A DNA stretch of 17,945 bases from an uncultured Clostridium sp. (GTDB lineage: Bacteria; Bacillota; Clostridia; Lachnospirales; Lachnospiraceae): NCBI GenBank assembly GCA_938036545.1, contig CALHQJ010000046.1:1-17945 (forward strand), read 5' to 3'. Within the stretch, counting starts at the first letter, position 1. Each line of letters begins with the position of its first letter. Shown piece after piece: positions 1 to 6,637 of the stretch. Under the pieces are notes generated by a model. That model did no database searches. It was not told where the DNA came from and was given only the letters and a program-made list of their open reading frames with translations. The position numbers and the translations under genes are program-made.

Positions 1-267
1 AAGGTTGAAGTAACCATGCCTGAAGAATATATGGGTGACGTTATCGGTGATATCAACTCCCGTCGTGGCCGTATCGAAGGTATGGAAGACGTAGGCGGCG
101 GAAAGCTGATTAAGGCATACGTTCCGTTGTCCGAAATGTTCGGTTACTCCACCGACTTACGTTCCAGAACACAGGGACGTGGTAACTACTCAATGTTCTT
201 CGAGAAGTACGAGCAGGTACCGAAGAGCGTTCAGGAGAAGATTCTTGCTGAGAAGAACGGCAAATAA
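1..267 (+). CDS. fusA: Elongation factor G, C-terminal part (5' truncated by window)
   Basis: This is the last 88 residues of translation elongation factor G, the GTPase that drives ribosome translocation and, with RRF, ribosome recycling. The frame is open from base 1 and ends at TAA 265-267. What is visible is domain V and the C-terminal tail. MPEEYMGDVIGDINSRRG is the typical start of EF-G domain V, followed by GGGKLIKAYVPLSEMFGY and RSRTQGRGNYSMFFEKYEQVP, both strongly conserved in EF-G. The GTPase domain lies upstream of the window. It is followed after 101 bp by tuf, the usual str-operon order (rpsL-rpsG-fusA-tuf). Codon choice is biased, as expected for a highly expressed gene. The family identification is firm; only the missing 5' part is unseen. 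Confidence 0.97.
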   Translation, partial: KVEVTMPEEYMGDVIGDINSRRGRIEGMEDVGGGKLIKAYVPLSEMFGYSTDLRSRTQGRGNYSMFFEKYEQVPKSVQEKILAEKNGK

Positions 268-273
268 TTAGGC

Positions 274-302
274 TTGAAAATTCACCAGAAATAGAATATA
301 AT
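274..302 (+). promoter_or_regulatory. Sigma-A-type promoter between fusA and tuf
   Basis: TTGAAA at 274-279 and a perfect TATAAT at 297-302 are separated by exactly 17 bp, so 11 of 12 consensus bases match. The -35 begins only 6 bp after the fusA stop. A start site near 309 would give a tuf leader of about 60 nt. This suggests that tuf can be transcribed independently as well as by readthrough from the str operon. Seen in the sequence; activity is inferred. Confidence 0.75.
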
Positions 303-332
303 GGTGTCAGCCTATGTTTATAAACCAATAGA

Positions 333-344
333 GCCCTTAAGGGC
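333..344. repeat. Perfect 12-bp palindrome in the tuf leader
   Basis: GCCCTTAAGGGC is a perfect palindrome in the predicted untranslated leader of tuf, 6 bp upstream of the ribosome binding site TAAGGAGG at 351-358. It could be a protein-binding site on DNA or a site for RNA self-dimerisation. It has no loop, so it is not a good terminator. The function is unknown. Confidence 0.5.
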
Positions 345-368
345 ACAAATTAAGGAGGACGTTATAAA

Positions 369-1562
369 ATGGCAAAAGCTAAGTTTGAAAGAAGCAAACC
401 ACATTGTAACATTGGTACCATTGGACACGTTGACCATGGTAAAACCACTTTAACCGCTGCTATTACCAAAACTTTACATGAGAGATTAGGTACTGGCGAG
501 GCTGTTGCATTTGAAAACATCGATAAAGCTCCAGAAGAGAGAGAGCGTGGAATCACCATCTCTACTTCTCACGTTGAGTATGAGACCAACAAGAGACACT
601 ACGCACACGTTGACTGCCCAGGCCATGCTGACTATGTAAAGAACATGATCACTGGTGCTGCTCAGATGGACGGCGCTATCTTAGTTGTAGCTGCTACCGA
701 TGGTGTTATGGCTCAGACTAGAGAGCACATCCTGCTTTCTCGTCAGGTAGGCGTACCTTACATCGTAGTATTCATGAACAAGTGCGATATGGTTGACGAT
801 CCAGAATTACTTGAATTAGTAGAGATGGAAATTCGTGAACTGTTAAATGAGTACGAGTTCCCAGGCGATGACACTCCTGTAATTCAGGGTTCTGCTCTGA
901 AGGCTCTGGAAGATCCGTCTTCTGAGTGGGGCGACAAGATTCTGGAACTGATGGATGCTGTTGACGAGTATATTCCAGACCCAGTTCGTGATACTGATAA
1001 GCCATTCCTGATGCCTGTAGAGGACGTATTCTCCATTACCGGTCGTGGTACTGTTGCTACTGGTAGAGTAGAGCGTGGTACTCTGCACGTATCTGACGAA
1101 GTTGAGATCGTTGGTATCAGCGAAGAGACCCGTAAGGTAGTTGTAACTGGTATCGAGATGTTCCGTAAGCTGTTAGACGAGGCTCAGGCTGGTGATAACA
1201 TCGGTGCTCTGCTTCGTGGTGTTCAGAGAAACGAAATCGAGCGTGGACAGTGTCTGGTTAAGCCAGGTTCTGTAAAGTGCCATCATAAGTTTACCGCTCA
1301 GGTATACGTTCTGACCAAGGACGAGGGTGGCCGTCATACTCCTTTCTTCAACAACTATCGTCCACAGTTCTACTTCAGAACAACTGACGTTACCGGCGTT
1401 TGCGAGTTACCAGAAGGCACAGAGATGTGTATGCCTGGCGACAACGTAGAGATGACCGTTGAACTGATCCATCCAGTAGCTATGGAGCAGGGTCTTCGTT
1501 TCGCTATCCGTGAGGGTGGTAGAACCGTTGGTTCTGGTAGAGTAGTTTCTATCATTGAATAA
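369..1562 (+). CDS. tuf: Translation elongation factor Tu
   Basis: EF-Tu is the GTPase that delivers aminoacyl-tRNA to the ribosomal A site. The length of 397 residues is normal for the family. Nucleotide-binding motifs are in order: P-loop GHVDHGKT (residues 19-26), the switch I region RGITIS, DCPGH near residue 81, and NKCD near residue 136. Domain 2 carries GRGTVATGRVERG and domain 3 carries FFNNYRPQFYFRTTDVTG, the tRNA/EF-Ts surface. The C-terminus has the conserved RFAIREGGRTVGSG. The start is fixed by TAAGGAGG at 351-358, ten bases before ATG 369. The gene follows fusA with its own promoter and ends in a strong terminator. Many rarer codons are absent, which fits very high expression. 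No anomalies are seen, and the identification is essentially certain. Confidence 0.99.
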   Translation: MAKAKFERSKPHCNIGTIGHVDHGKTTLTAAITKTLHERLGTGEAVAFENIDKAPEERERGITISTSHVEYETNKRHYAHVDCPGHADYVKNMITGAAQMDGAILVVAATDGVMAQTREHILLSRQVGVPYIVVFMNKCDMVDDPELLELVEMEIRELLNEYEFPGDDTPVIQGSALKALEDPSSEWGDKILELMDAVDEYIPDPVRDTDKPFLMPVEDVFSITGRGTVATGRVERGTLHVSDEVEIVGISEETRKVVVTGIEMFRKLLDEAQAGDNIGALLRGVQRNEIERGQCLVKPGSVKCHHKFTAQVYVLTKDEGGRHTPFFNNYRPQFYFRTTDVTGVCELPEGTEMCMPGDNVEMTVELIHPVAMEQGLRFAIREGGRTVGSGRVVSIIE

Positions 1563-1620
1563 TTATAATCTGAATATAGATTAGTTGTCGTAAGACAACA
1601 TTGTGTCCAAGCGTAAGATG

Positions 1621-1650
1621 ACCCGCAAAACTTCGGTTTTGCGGGTTTTT
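1621..1650 (+). terminator. Rho-independent terminator of tuf
   Basis: An 11-bp perfect stem (ACCCGCAAAAC, 1621-1631, with GTTTTGCGGGT, 1636-1646) is capped by a TTCG tetraloop closed by C-G and followed by a T run through 1650. Upstream, 1584-1599 forms a second small hairpin (GTTGTC / GACAAC) with a GTAA (GNRA-type) loop, which may protect the 3' end. This closes the str/tuf transcription unit. Confidence 0.95.
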
Positions 1651-1699
1651 CTGTTGAATTTGAGTTTCTTTTGAGAGTTTAGATTTAAATTTGAGATAC

Positions 1700-1728
1700 T
1701 TGCATATCACTTAAATAAGTGATAATAT
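1700..1728 (+). promoter_or_regulatory. Probable promoter with embedded operator upstream of the ThuA-like gene
   Basis: TTGCAT (1700-1705) and TAATAT (1723-1728) are 17 bp apart and form a plausible but weak sigma-A promoter. The spacer is filled by an inverted repeat, TATCACTT (1705-1712) and AAGTGATA (1717-1724), separated by AAAT. An 8-bp-arm palindrome between the -35 and -10 is the classic position for a repressor operator. The regulator is not in this window. Promoter and operator roles are inferred from position and symmetry. Confidence 0.5.
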
Positions 1729-1760
1729 CTAAAATATAGATGGAGGAACTAAAATCGGAT

Positions 1761-2447
1761 ATGGACAAAATTTTAGTTTTATGTGATGATAGATGGCATC
1801 CTGCAGAAGTAGTAGAGAAAGGATTGGCTTTGCTGTCTGGGAAAGATTATCAGTTTGATATAATAACAAATGCAAAAGAGATTCTTACATCGGAAATGCT
1901 TTCCAGTTATCAGTTGGTTTTATGCAGTAAGAATAATAATGTAAGCGCCGATAACACAGAACCATGGTTTGAAGAAGGAGCAACGAAGACAGGACCGAGA
2001 GAGTTTAAGAAGTTTGTAGAGAACGGAGGAACATTTGCAGCAATACACTCTGGAGCAGCATTTTCGGAAACGTCCTGGGGACAGGAGGAACGGTTTCGGA
2101 GACCGTGTATGGAGTATGTGGATTTTTTAGGCTGTATATTTCACGGACATCCCCCACTTTGTCCTGTAGAGGTTCGTGTAACAAATGCAACCCAACCATT
2201 TGTGAAAGGGGTGGAGGATTTTACAGAGTATGATGAACATTATCAGATTAAAATATCTGCTGATGATGTACAGATATTTCTGGAAACGTCTTCTGTTTCA
2301 GGAGGAACCTGTCCAGCCGGATACGTGAGAACTATGGGAAAAGGAAAGGTGATCGTCCTGACTCCAGGCCATACGTCAGAAGTCTGGGAAAACGAAAATT
2401 TCCAGAGGATTATAAAAAATATTCTGAACTGCGGTATGGAAGATTAA
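1761..2447 (+). CDS. ThuA-like domain protein
   Basis: A 228-residue protein of the ThuA family (trehalose-utilisation type, with a class I glutamine amidotransferase-like fold). Family features are the N-terminal strand DKILVLCDDRWHPAEVV, the segment GGTFAAIHSGAAF around residue 93, HGHPPLCPVEVRV, FTEYDEHYQIK, and the C-terminal GKGKVIVLTPGHTSEVW. ThuA proteins usually act in sugar catabolism, but the exact reaction is not settled for most members. I chose ATG 1761 because GGAGG (1742-1746) precedes it, although the 14-nt spacing is long. An in-frame ATG at 1740 has no ribosome binding site and would lie only a few bases from the predicted transcript start. The gene appears to be monocistronic between the tuf terminator and the terminator at 2668-2712, with a possible operator in its promoter. 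No sugar enzyme or transporter is adjacent, so the substrate cannot be inferred. Confidence 0.8.
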   Translation: MDKILVLCDDRWHPAEVVEKGLALLSGKDYQFDIITNAKEILTSEMLSSYQLVLCSKNNNVSADNTEPWFEEGATKTGPREFKKFVENGGTFAAIHSGAAFSETSWGQEERFRRPCMEYVDFLGCIFHGHPPLCPVEVRVTNATQPFVKGVEDFTEYDEHYQIKISADDVQIFLETSSVSGGTCPAGYVRTMGKGKVIVLTPGHTSEVWENENFQRIIKNILNCGMED

Positions 2448-2572
2448 ATATTCGGCAGAATGTGGGTGTATCGGCATATGAATTGTCAAAATTGATACCG
2501 GAGAATTTCAAAGATTCTTTGCCTTCAATTGATGAGATCGAGAGCGAACTGCAAAAGGATGTGAATGATTGA
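2447..2572 (+). pseudogene. Remnant resembling the C-terminus of a DUF1016 (YhcG-type) PDDEXK nuclease
   Basis: A reading frame with no plausible start codon ends at TGA 2570-2572. It reads QNVGVSAYELSKLIPENF, then KDSLPSIDEIESELQ. From memory, this closely resembles the conserved tail of DUF1016/YhcG proteins (PDDEXK-fold nucleases found with restriction and defence loci), where a '(N/P)xGVSxYEL..LPE..K.SLPSIEEIExEL' pattern closes the protein. Everything upstream, including the nuclease core, is missing. The frame overlaps the end of the ThuA-like gene by one base and is read in a different frame from it. It is best explained as the scar of a larger gene lost by deletion. The assignment rests on motif memory, not on a search. 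Confidence 0.5.
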
Positions 2573-2667
2573 CCAAAAAATTATAACGAAAATAGTTCTG
2601 TAAAGTAGTAAACACATTATATCGTATGCGTGATGCGCTGATAAAGTATCAAAGAGCAAACTAAAGG

Positions 2668-2712
2668 AAAAGGCATAGAAGCAACAGGTTTCTGTTACAC
2701 TCTATGCCTTTT
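2668..2712. terminator. Bidirectional terminator between convergent genes
   Basis: A 12-bp perfect outer stem pairs AAAAGGCATAGA (2668-2679) with TCTATGCCTTTT (2701-2712). It encloses a smaller CAG/CTG-based hairpin (2683-2696). The flanking A run and T run make it usable from both strands. It lies between the plus-strand ThuA-like gene and the minus-strand cell-wall-binding gene, which ends at 2739. The rest of 2573-2738 holds nothing I can recognise. Confidence 0.85.
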
Positions 2713-2738
2713 GTATTTACATATATTTCATATCTCCC

Positions 2739-3968
2739 TTACCACACCAGCGCTCCAGACCCGTCTACGTAATGTCCGTCTGCAGTCCGGATATTGGCTG
2801 CCATTTTGCCATCTGGGAAAAGATAATACATCTTACCATTGATGGAGTACCAGCCGTTTGACCACATGGCGCCGGATGCGTCCATGTAATACCAGAATCC
2901 ATTGATGTAGTTCCATCCGGTTACCATAGCGCCGTCCAGATTGAGATAGTACCATTTGTCATTGACCAGCTGCCAGCCTGTAGTCATAGCGCCGTCCGGA
3001 TTCAGGTAATACCAGCCGCTGTCCAGGTACAGCCATCCGGTCATCATGTAACCGGCATTGTTGAAAAAGTAGTATTTGCCGTTAATCAGCTGCCATCCAT
3101 TGTAGGCATAGTTTCCATTGCCAAAGCGGTAACGCCATCCCTGGGAAGTGGGAACCCAGGAGTTTCCATTTGTAGGGGTAATACCTGGATAGTTGGGGTT
3201 ATAGTGTCCCATGGTTCCAGGGCCTTTGCTGTAATAGTCAGAGTGATATTCCTCATCGTCATAGTAATCAGAATAGTCTCGATTTTCTTCTGCCTCATCA
3301 GCATCGATATAAATATCCTCGGAATAGCTGGACCAGGAACCAATATATTCGCCGTCAGCAATCGGACGGATGCGGAAGCGGTAGTAGCCTTTAGAGGTCA
3401 TCCGGCCAGAAAAATCATAGTAGTCGGAATCAGTCTTTACTGTGGTAACGAGATTGCTGCCGCGGTAAAGGCGAACTTCATATCGCTCTGCATCTGCTGC
3501 GGAAGACCAGGAGGCAGTACAGCCGTCCCAGTACATGCTGGAAGAATCGTACAGGCTGCCAGGAATCCTGGGAAGGTTGATGTAAACGGACAGATACATA
3601 CGGTCGCTGCTGTCCCGCTTACTTCTGGAATAAGTGGCTTCATACTGACTGGAAGTGATGGTTACATCTTTTTTCTTAATAGTGGAGGCAAATTCATATC
3701 CTTCATGAGCCAGCAGATCTACCTGAATCTGAGGCGTGGTTCCGCCAAGCCAGACGTCGCCGCCATTAATAAACTGGGCGTTGTCAACCGTGTACTGATT
3801 GGATGTGGTGCTGGCATTTACACTGCCGATGGGAGCGCCGGAAGCCACATTTCCTGCATTGTTTATGGTAATCTGGACAGCGGTAATTTTTTCTGCTGCC
3901 AGGGCAGTAATAGACATGGATAATGTGAAAAGCACAGCGGCAATGGCCAGTCTGATTTTTTTCATCAT
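2739..3968 (-). CDS. Secreted cell-wall-binding repeat protein (choline-binding type) with fibronectin-III-like domain
   Basis: A 409-residue surface protein with no recognisable catalytic domain. Residues 1-25 form a signal peptide (MMKKIRLAIAAVLFTL, cleavage near ALA-AE). Residues 26-145 form a beta-rich region I cannot name. Residues about 147-222 (WDGCTASWSSAADAERYEVR to SWSSYSEDIYID) look like a fibronectin type III fold. Residues 222-247 form an acidic, tyrosine-rich linker. From about 271 to the end there are six to seven choline-binding/CW-type repeats of the form GWxxxxxxWYYLNxDGAMxTGW, which bind teichoic or lipoteichoic acid choline or related wall polymers. The ATG at 3966-3968 follows a G-rich Shine-Dalgarno (AAAGGGGG on the minus strand). 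A methionine doublet follows, so the start could be one codon later. It is divergent from the acyltransferase, with the structured repeat in between. Adhesion or wall scaffolding is the likely role, by inference. Confidence 0.88.
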   Translation of the reverse strand: MMKKIRLAIAAVLFTLSMSITALAAEKITAVQITINNAGNVASGAPIGSVNASTTSNQYTVDNAQFINGGDVWLGGTTPQIQVDLLAHEGYEFASTIKKKDVTITSSQYEATYSRSKRDSSDRMYLSVYINLPRIPGSLYDSSSMYWDGCTASWSSAADAERYEVRLYRGSNLVTTVKTDSDYYDFSGRMTSKGYYRFRIRPIADGEYIGSWSSYSEDIYIDADEAEENRDYSDYYDDEEYHSDYYSKGPGTMGHYNPNYPGITPTNGNSWVPTSQGWRYRFGNGNYAYNGWQLINGKYYFFNNAGYMMTGWLYLDSGWYYLNPDGAMTTGWQLVNDKWYYLNLDGAMVTGWNYINGFWYYMDASGAMWSNGWYSINGKMYYLFPDGKMAANIRTADGHYVDGSGALVW

Positions 3969-4016
3969 AGTAAAACCCCCTTTAATAAATGGTAATATTC
4001 TGCTAATTATCTAATT

Positions 4017-4168
4017 GTAATTGTTCAGGACGGAGCATCTTCTTGTCCGGCTTTGCCGAACAAGAAGCATCGAAGATTCCTCCGATGTGAAATCTGGTGT
4101 AAAAAGCTGTTTACAAACCAGCTTGACACAGCTTTTACGCCAGATTTTCCGCCGTCATGAATAGTTAT
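4017..4168. repeat. 152-bp structured dispersed repeat, complete copy (MITE-like)
   Basis: The first half is repeated at 17875-17945 with 62 of 70 bases identical. The ends pair with each other: 4017-4033 with 4152-4168 gives 16 of 17 pairs, three of them G-T wobbles. Inside are three hairpins. The first is 4039-4051 with 4055-4067 (loop TTT, one C-A mismatch). The second is 4068-4075 with 4080-4087 (one mismatch). The third is a long one, 4090-4110 with 4128-4147, with one bulged A and one wobble. An alternative hairpin AAGCTG/CAGCTT (4104-4123) competes with the third. No open reading frame of note is present. It sits between the divergent cell-wall-binding and acyltransferase genes. It could be a non-autonomous mobile element or a structured RNA; the class is not recognised. 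Confidence 0.75.
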
Positions 4169-4268
4169 ATCTAATTTTATTATAGCAAGTTCTGAAGTGT
4201 CAGTCAAAGAAGTTAAGCATACAAATTTCTGACGAATTTCTTACTAATATTGTGAAAAAATCCTCTCA

Positions 4269-4297
4269 TTGACAGTGATATGGCAGAACTTTATAAT
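4269..4297 (+). promoter_or_regulatory. Perfect-consensus sigma-A promoter for the acyltransferase
   Basis: TTGACA (4269-4274) and TATAAT (4292-4297) are separated by exactly 17 bp, so all 12 consensus bases match at the optimal spacing. A start near 4304 would leave a leader of only about 22 nt before ATG 4326, just enough for the AGGAGG ribosome binding site. Constitutive strong transcription is predicted. Confidence 0.88.
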
Positions 4298-4325
4298 AGT
4301 AGCAGGGAAATGTTTTAGGAGGACT

Positions 4326-5393
4326 ATGAGAGAAGAGAATTTTCGGAAAAAGGTCGTCTGGTTTACATTTGCATTCAGTATTTTGGTGGTTTGGGCTCAT
4401 TCTTTTAATGCCGAGCTTTTTATGGGGGCGACAAAAGCAGGCGATAAGATATACGAGCTGGAACATATACTGGGAGAAACGGCGGCGCAGATTGCAGTGC
4501 CAGGATTCTTTATGATTTCCGGTTATCTGTTTTACCGCAATTTCACCTGGAAAAAGCTGGGCGCAAAATGGAAAGCCAGAATCCGCAGTGTTCTTATACC
4601 TTATTTGCTGTGGAACGGTCTGTACTATTTGGGATATGTAATTGGAAGCCGCCTGCCTGGAATAGGGGATTTGATGGGAAAAGGAGTTATTCCGTTCCAT
4701 CTGGAAGCTTTGGCAGACGCAGTGATTCACCATACATATTTATATGTATTCTGGTATTTGTATCAGTTGATTTTTTTGATTGCCCTGGCTCCGGTTTTAT
4801 ATGGACTTTTAAAAAATATATGGAGCGGAAGCCTTTATCTGGGAATTCTGCTGATACTGCTGTGGTTCACAACAGATTTGCCGATTATAAATGAAGATGC
4901 CCTGTTCTATTATTCAGCGGCAGGATTTGCGGCGTTGAGAAGTGAAAAGTGGGTGGAACAGAACTGGTCTGGGAAACGCTTTTTGGCCGGACTGATGGTT
5001 TTAATGGCAGCGGCGGTAAATTTTGTTCTCGCAGGAAAAACCTACCAGCCCTTTTATACAGTCTTATACCGTTTTTTAGCTGTAATGGGATTGTGGATGA
5101 TTGTGGATGAAGGATGGCTTGGGAAACCAAGAATGTGGATGGAATACAATTTTTTCCTGTATGCCCTGCATTTCGCGTTTGTGCGATTGATCAATAAAGG
5201 CGCTGCTGTAATATTCCACCGTTTTTTTGCCGTGACGGGAGGAACAGGGCCGGCGCTGTGGCCGGCTGGCATGATTCCTCTGGCGCTGTATCTGGTCATG
5301 CCGGTTATGATGGTGGCTATGAGCGCTGTCATTGGAAAAACTGTGAAAAAGGTCTGCCCACAGATTTTTTATCTGCTAAATGGGGGACGCTAA
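4326..5393 (+). CDS. Acyltransferase family 3 integral membrane protein
   Basis: A 355-residue polytopic membrane protein of the acyltransferase 3 family (OafA/WecH-like). Members transfer acyl groups, often O-acetyl, to surface polysaccharides or other envelope substrates. About ten hydrophobic segments are visible. The first carries the family's histidine in VVWAHSF (His25). The segment GFFMISGYLFYRNF near residue 60 is the typical 'FFxxSGxL' signature. The start at ATG 4326 is supported by TAGGAGGA (4316-4323) and by a perfect promoter just upstream. The same frame is open back to 4269, but that overlaps the promoter. The stop at 5391-5393 faces the convergent M23 gene across only 26 bp with no obvious terminator, so the two transcripts may overlap. 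The acyl donor and acceptor cannot be told from sequence. Confidence 0.85.
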   Translation: MREENFRKKVVWFTFAFSILVVWAHSFNAELFMGATKAGDKIYELEHILGETAAQIAVPGFFMISGYLFYRNFTWKKLGAKWKARIRSVLIPYLLWNGLYYLGYVIGSRLPGIGDLMGKGVIPFHLEALADAVIHHTYLYVFWYLYQLIFLIALAPVLYGLLKNIWSGSLYLGILLILLWFTTDLPIINEDALFYYSAAGFAALRSEKWVEQNWSGKRFLAGLMVLMAAAVNFVLAGKTYQPFYTVLYRFLAVMGLWMIVDEGWLGKPRMWMEYNFFLYALHFAFVRLINKGAAVIFHRFFAVTGGTGPALWPAGMIPLALYLVMPVMMVAMSAVIGKTVKKVCPQIFYLLNGGR

Positions 5394-5419
5394 GAAAGAG
5401 AACATGAAGATGGAGGATG

Positions 5420-6556
5420 CTAAGGAGTGGGAATCGCCGGATCGCGAAAACCGTAGATTCGGCGCCATTCCTTAGTACCCTCTGTTTTTTGCGTCTCAGA
5501 CTGGTGCTGGCGCAAAAATTTCGCCAGTTCGTAGCAGCTAATCCAGATTTCATTGGCGCTGTCTTTTTGAGATTCGTCAAAAATTAACTGGATTCCAAAA
5601 TGAAGATGAGACTGGTCAATGTTATTGGTGTTTTCTGTGGTGCTGTAGCCGGTGCGTCCCAGATAGCCAATGACGTCTCCGGCCTGAACAACCGAACCTT
5701 CTTTTAAATTAGACTGATAGGGATAATCTTTTCGCAGATGAGCGTAGTAGTAATACCGTTTTTTATCAAAACTGCGGATTCCAAGCCGCCAGCCTCCGTA
5801 CTGATTCCATCCAATGGCTTCTACAATGCCGGACTCTACGGCAATTACAGGTGTTCCAGTCTGGCCTAAAAAATCATGTCCAAGATGCTGTCTTCGGTAA
5901 CCGTAATCTCTGGCAGCTCCAAAATCATCATAATCCTGGTAGGGAAAATTTTTGGCAATGGGAGAGAAGGCCTTTAGCCCATACTGACGGGCCCATACTG
6001 TTTCGGGAACCGCTCCGCCGCCGTCTGTATCCTGAGGGAGGAGGTAATCAGGGGCCTGTGATGCTGGGATTTCTGCTTCAAATTCTCCTACCATTCCGCC
6101 AAGGACTGCGTCGTAAGCTTCCAGATAATAAGGATAATACTTCATAGATTCGGTTAATTTAGCGATGGTGCCGGAACCCTTTGTCAGCGTCTCGGCAAGG
6201 CTGTCCAGATCCTTTTTTTGATAAAGAGAAAAGTCGCCGCCGTATTTTGCTCCAAGGAAAGCCAGAAGTTCGATCCAGTTTAAATGAACAGGAGATTGAT
6301 ACGTATCCACATCATACCGGAAGGCATCATTTAGGGCCTGGGAGGTAACGGTAAAGTCTACCCACTTAATATAGGATTCTTTGGCAGGAGAGGCAGCGTC
6401 CATGCCGGATGCTTCCGGAGGCCAGGGACGGCCGCTTTGAAGAGATTTATACAAGATAGACAGGCTGAATGTGCATAAAAGAATCACCTCGGCACAAATC
6501 AATGTGCCGGAGGTGAAATATTTGGAAAAACGACGCAGTTTTTTGAATAAGTTCAA
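5420..6556 (-). CDS. Membrane-anchored M23 family metallopeptidase
   Basis: A 378-residue protein with an N-terminal membrane segment (about residues 15-38, TSGTLICAEVILLCTF), an external region of unknown fold (40-220), and a C-terminal M23/LytM peptidase domain (about 221-330). The zinc ligands are complete: HLGHD gives H224 and D228 (HxxxD), and HLHF gives H317 with H319 (HxH). H273 in YYAHL is the usual extra catalytic histidine. All catalytic residues are intact, so it is probably an active peptidoglycan endopeptidase, not a LytM-like regulator. The start codon is TTG (6554-6556). It is chosen because AGGAGGG lies 7 nt upstream at ideal spacing and because it begins right before the basic N-terminus. 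It lies 81 bp downstream of the metallo-hydrolase gene, probably in the same transcript. Confidence 0.9.
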   Translation of the reverse strand: MNLFKKLRRFSKYFTSGTLICAEVILLCTFSLSILYKSLQSGRPWPPEASGMDAASPAKESYIKWVDFTVTSQALNDAFRYDVDTYQSPVHLNWIELLAFLGAKYGGDFSLYQKKDLDSLAETLTKGSGTIAKLTESMKYYPYYLEAYDAVLGGMVGEFEAEIPASQAPDYLLPQDTDGGGAVPETVWARQYGLKAFSPIAKNFPYQDYDDFGAARDYGYRRQHLGHDFLGQTGTPVIAVESGIVEAIGWNQYGGWRLGIRSFDKKRYYYYAHLRKDYPYQSNLKEGSVVQAGDVIGYLGRTGYSTTENTNNIDQSHLHFGIQLIFDESQKDSANEIWISCYELAKFLRQHQSETQKTEGTKEWRRIYGFRDPAIPTP

Positions 6557-6637
6557 AGGCTTTCCCTCCTCTTGCCAGAATGATACAGAGACAACATTCT
6601 AATAAGAAGATATGAAAGGAAAACGGAAAATAGACCC

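Noticed and set aside
1740..1760. In-frame upstream ATG for the ThuA-like gene
   Set aside because: No ribosome binding site precedes it. The GGAGG at 1742-1746 lies inside the extension and serves ATG 1761 better.
2745..3130. Regularly spaced similar DNA segments, considered as CRISPR or a satellite
   Set aside because: The periodicity encodes the choline-binding-type protein repeats in one open frame. There are no exact repeats or unique spacers.
3204..3923. Long plus-strand frame (239 codons) opposite the cell-wall-binding gene
   Set aside because: It is a shadow of a real gene with a signal peptide and repeats on the other strand. The product has no family features and there is no ribosome binding site.
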